From contig JASHRR010001318.1 of assembly GCA_030037185.1 (NCBI GenBank), positions 1 through 7,153 on the forward strand: 7,153 nucleotides of DNA, in the 5' to 3' direction. Each line of letters begins with the position of its first letter. Within the stretch, counting starts at the first letter, position 1. The notes under the pieces were generated by a model. The model saw only the letters and a program-made list of their open reading frames with translations, made no database searches and was not told the DNA's origin. This DNA is from Xanthobacteraceae bacterium. GTDB lineage: Bacteria; Pseudomonadota; Alphaproteobacteria; Rhizobiales; Xanthobacteraceae. Shown here in pieces: positions 4,644 through 7,153 of this stretch. Position numbers and translations under genes: made by a program.

Positions 4644-7004
4644 ATGAGCGAGCTGCCGACATCGCAATTCCGTTTCATCGGCAGCCCGCTCCCGCGCAAG
4701 GAAGATGCCCGGCTCGTCACTGGCGCCGGCCGGTTCAGCGACGATTTCTGCGCGCCGGGTCAATGCTGGCTGGCGGTGGTGCGTTCGCCACATCCGCATG
4801 CGCGCATCCGCAGCGTCGATTTTTCGAAAGCGCGCACCATGCCGGGCGTGCTCGGGACTTACAGCGGCGCCGATTGCCTCGCCGACAAGCTAAAGCCCGT
4901 TCCGCACGATCCGCTGCCGAAGACCAAATACGATATGAAACTCCACGGCCGCGGCGGCGGCGCAGTGTTCACCGGGCCGCACATGCTGCTGCCGGCCGAC
5001 AAGGCGCGCCACGTCGGCGAGGCCGTTGCGGCGATCGTCGCACAAACGCAGGCGCAGGCGATCGACGCTGCCGAAGCTGTGGTGGTGGACTACGAAGAGT
5101 TGCCGTTCGTGCTGCATTCGCAAGACGCGATGAAGGAGGGCGCGCCGCTCGCATGGGACGAGGTGCCGCAAAATATTCTGGTCGATACCTGGTTCGGCGA
5201 CAAAGCCGCAACCGATGCGGCCTTCGCGGCGGCTGACCACGTGGTGGCGAGGGAATTTCACATCGGTCGCGTCACCGGCGTTCCGCTCGAGCCGCGTGCT
5301 GCGCTCGCCGAGTTCGATGCAGCGTCCGGACGCCATACGCTGCATGCCGGCAGCGGCGGCGCCGTGCGCCAGCGCAACGAGCTTGCTGCGGTTCTCGGGC
5401 TCGCGCCGGACCGGCTGCGCGTGCTTTCCTACGACGTCGGCGGCAATTTCGGCACCCGCAATCGCGTCTTCGTGGAATTCGGTCTTGTGCTGTGGGCCGC
5501 CGGCAAGCTGCGCCGCCCGGTGAAATATACGGCGACACGCTCAGAATGTTTTCTCAGCGATTATCAGGGCCGCGACCTCGTCACAAAGGTTGAGCTCGCA
5601 CTCGCCCGGGACGGAAAATTCTTAGGCCTGCGCGCCACCAACATCAGCAATGTCGGCGCCCGCTGCGTCTCGCTGTCGCCGCTGTCCAAAGGTGCCGGGC
5701 TGATCACCGGGTCCTACGATATTCCTGCTGCAAGCCTGCGCGCCGTTGCGGTCTTTACCAACACCATGCCGACCCAGGCCTATCGCAGCTCAGGCCGGCC
5801 CGAGGTCACTTTCGCGATCGAGCGGCTGATCGATACGGCTGCGAGCGAGCTCGGGTTCGACCGGGTCGCCCTCCGCCGCAAGAACCTGGTGCGGCCGAGC
5901 CAGATGCCCTACCGCAACGCGGTCGGCATGGTCTACGACAGCGGTCGCTATGAAGAGAACATGAACACGGCGATGCAAATTGCCGATTGGACGGGCTTTC
6001 CGGCGCGGCGACGGGATGCGAAGCGGCGCGGCAAGCTAGCCGGGCTCGGTCTCGCCAACTATGTGGAATCCTCGATCGGCGCCCCCAGAGAGCAGGCGCA
6101 GATCAAGGTCCACCCTGAACGTCGCGTCGACGTGGTCATTGGAACCCAGCCGAGCGGCCAGGGACACGAGACGAGCTTTGCGCAGGTGGTGTCGGACCTG
6201 CTCGGCGTGCCGCCGCAGACCGTCCACATCATCCTCGGCGATACCGATGTGGTGAGGGTCGGGGGCGGCTCCCATTCGGGCCGTTCGATGCGCCACGCGG
6301 CCACCGTATTTTGCAAAGCCGGGGCCGAGCTGATCGAAAAAGGAAGGCGCATAGCGGCCGCCATACTCGGCGCGCCGGCGCAGCGCATTGCGTTCGTGGA
6401 CGGGCGCTTCGTGTCGCGGGACACCAACCGCAACTTCGATCTGTTCGAGTTGGCAGCCGAGGCGGCCCGCATCAGCCTCGCGGGCGATCTTGCGGACGGG
6501 CTCACGGTCGTCACCGACAACGAGATGCACGACCCGGTGTTTCCCAACGGCTGCGCGATCTGCGAGGTCGAGGTCGACCCGGACACCGGCGAAGTGGCTA
6601 TGACCCGCTATGCCTGCGTCGACGACGTCGGCCGGTGCATCAATCCGCTCATCGTCGACGGCCAAACCCACGGCGCCATCGTCCAGGGCGTCGGCCAGGC
6701 GATGTGGGAGCACGTCCATCTCGATCCAGTTTCCGGCCAGCCTCTGTCTGGCTCGCTGATGGATTACGGCATGCCGCGTGCCGATCTGCTGCCGTCGTTC
6801 ACCACCCGCATTGCCGAGGTGCTGTCGCCAACCAATCCGCTCGGCATAAAGGCGGGCGGCGAGGGCGGCACCACCGCGGCGCCGGCCGTCATCATCGGCG
6901 CTATCGTCGATGCACTGCGCGATTTCGGCGTGCGCGACGTAAAGATGCCGGCGACGCCCTACCGGATCTGGAAGCTCATCCGCGAGGCCAAAGGCCGGGG
7001 TTGA
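4644..7004 (+). CDS. Xanthine dehydrogenase/CoxL-family molybdopterin-binding large subunit
   Basis: Full-length (786 aa) catalytic subunit of a molybdenum hydroxylase. Such enzymes insert oxygen from water at a carbon of an aldehyde, N-heterocycle, aryl-CoA or related substrate and pass electrons to 2Fe-2S and FAD subunits. The N-terminal a/b hammerhead domain (about 18-155) opens with PRKEDARLVTGAGRFSDDF (17-35). Cofactor-domain landmarks are PLEPRAALAEFD (214-225), DVGGNFGTRN (264-273), AYRSSGRPE (379-387), SGQGHET (504-510) with Q506, and GDTD (532-535). GIKAGGEGG (734-742) carries the expected catalytic Glu740. The AYRSSGR loop lacks the AYRCSFR signature of true form I CO dehydrogenase and is closer to the AYRGAGR of form II, so CO oxidation is unlikely. 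No signal peptide is visible, so the protein is cytoplasmic unless carried by a partner. No FAD or 2Fe-2S subunit gene is adjacent on either side. GCGG separates its ATG from the preceding stop, and its own Shine-Dalgarno is weak, which suggests translational coupling. Confidence 0.93.
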   Translation: MSELPTSQFRFIGSPLPRKEDARLVTGAGRFSDDFCAPGQCWLAVVRSPHPHARIRSVDFSKARTMPGVLGTYSGADCLADKLKPVPHDPLPKTKYDMKLHGRGGGAVFTGPHMLLPADKARHVGEAVAAIVAQTQAQAIDAAEAVVVDYEELPFVLHSQDAMKEGAPLAWDEVPQNILVDTWFGDKAATDAAFAAADHVVAREFHIGRVTGVPLEPRAALAEFDAASGRHTLHAGSGGAVRQRNELAAVLGLAPDRLRVLSYDVGGNFGTRNRVFVEFGLVLWAAGKLRRPVKYTATRSECFLSDYQGRDLVTKVELALARDGKFLGLRATNISNVGARCVSLSPLSKGAGLITGSYDIPAASLRAVAVFTNTMPTQAYRSSGRPEVTFAIERLIDTAASELGFDRVALRRKNLVRPSQMPYRNAVGMVYDSGRYEENMNTAMQIADWTGFPARRRDAKRRGKLAGLGLANYVESSIGAPREQAQIKVHPERRVDVVIGTQPSGQGHETSFAQVVSDLLGVPPQTVHIILGDTDVVRVGGGSHSGRSMRHAATVFCKAGAELIEKGRRIAAAILGAPAQRIAFVDGRFVSRDTNRNFDLFELAAEAARISLAGDLADGLTVVTDNEMHDPVFPNGCAICEVEVDPDTGEVAMTRYACVDDVGRCINPLIVDGQTHGAIVQGVGQAMWEHVHLDPVSGQPLSGSLMDYGMPRADLLPSFTTRIAEVLSPTNPLGIKAGGEGGTTAAPAVIIGAIVDALRDFGVRDVKMPATPYRIWKLIREAKGRG

Positions 7005-7026
7005 ATCCTTGCTGGTCGGTGGCGCC

Positions 7027-7052
7027 GGGATGGTCGTTCGAGTACCGATCCC
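7027..7052 (+). other. Hairpin after the hydroxylase gene
   Basis: GGGATGGT (7027-7034) pairs with ACC-G-ATCCC (7044-7052) with one bulged G and a 9-nt loop, 23 nt after the stop codon. No T-run follows, so at best it is a 3' stabilising hairpin or part of a factor-dependent terminator. A second short dyad, ACGGGC-N8-GCCCGT, lies at 7120-7139. Neither is strong evidence for termination. Confidence 0.3.
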
Positions 7053-7153
7053 AGCCGCACTCGGAGGGTCGGCGGCACGGATAGGCCGGGTAGCGAGAGC
7101 GTGCCGGCGAGGATTTCCGACGGGCTTCTGCGCGCCCGTAACAGCTACCGCCG

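Noticed and set aside
6036..6719. 227-residue minus-strand open frame opposite the hydroxylase
   Set aside because: It mirrors codons of the conserved cofactor-binding region; composition and lack of a domain mark it as a shadow.
4644..7004. Annotation as carbon monoxide dehydrogenase large subunit (coxL)
   Set aside because: The AYRCSFR loop of CO-oxidising enzymes is absent, and no coxM or coxS gene adjoins; only the wider family can be claimed.

Overview
The window comes from a GC-rich alphaproteobacterium, most likely a Bradyrhizobium-like member of the Hyphomicrobiales. The support is strong G/C preference at third codon positions and the gene content: a benzoate-CoA-ligase-type enzyme, an orphan Bug/TctC-type binding protein and a CoxL-type molybdenum hydroxylase. 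The genus is inferred from overall character, not from a marker gene. I see no RNA gene, CRISPR array, insertion sequence or phage gene.

Layout. (1) Positions 1-873 (+) hold the C-terminal 290 residues of an AMP-forming acyl-CoA ligase of the benzoate-CoA ligase type; its N-terminal half lies outside the window. (2) Positions 874-1338 are a 465-bp stretch with no convincing gene and one perfect 10-bp inverted repeat. (3) Positions 1339-2052 (+) encode a complete, cysteine-free glutathione S-transferase of the YfcG/Nu class. (4) Positions 2133-3365 (-) encode a complete 12-helix MFS carrier resembling monocarboxylate/oxalate-type transporters, convergent with the GST gene. (5) Positions 3366-3613 are a divergent control region with a good sigma70-like promoter for the MFS gene, two neighbouring dyads and a weaker rightward promoter. 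(6) Positions 3614-4639 (+) encode a periplasmic Bug/TctC-family solute-binding protein. (7) Positions 4644-7004 (+), only 4 nt further on, encode a full-length molybdopterin-binding large subunit of the xanthine dehydrogenase/CoxL family. The last 149 bp hold a small hairpin and no recognised gene.

How the genes may work together (inference). The acyl-CoA ligase, carboxylate-type carrier, binding protein and molybdenum hydroxylase fit a locus for uptake, hydroxylation and CoA activation of an aromatic or other organic acid. The GST may serve redox or detoxification. The substrate cannot be read from the sequence. The binding protein has no TctA/TctB membrane partners here, and the hydroxylase has no FAD or 2Fe-2S subunit gene beside it.

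All families are known. The points most worth checking are the tight pairing of an orphan binding protein with an orphan CoxL-type subunit, the divergent control region, and the AYRSSGR active-site loop. I found no clear evidence of an undescribed system.
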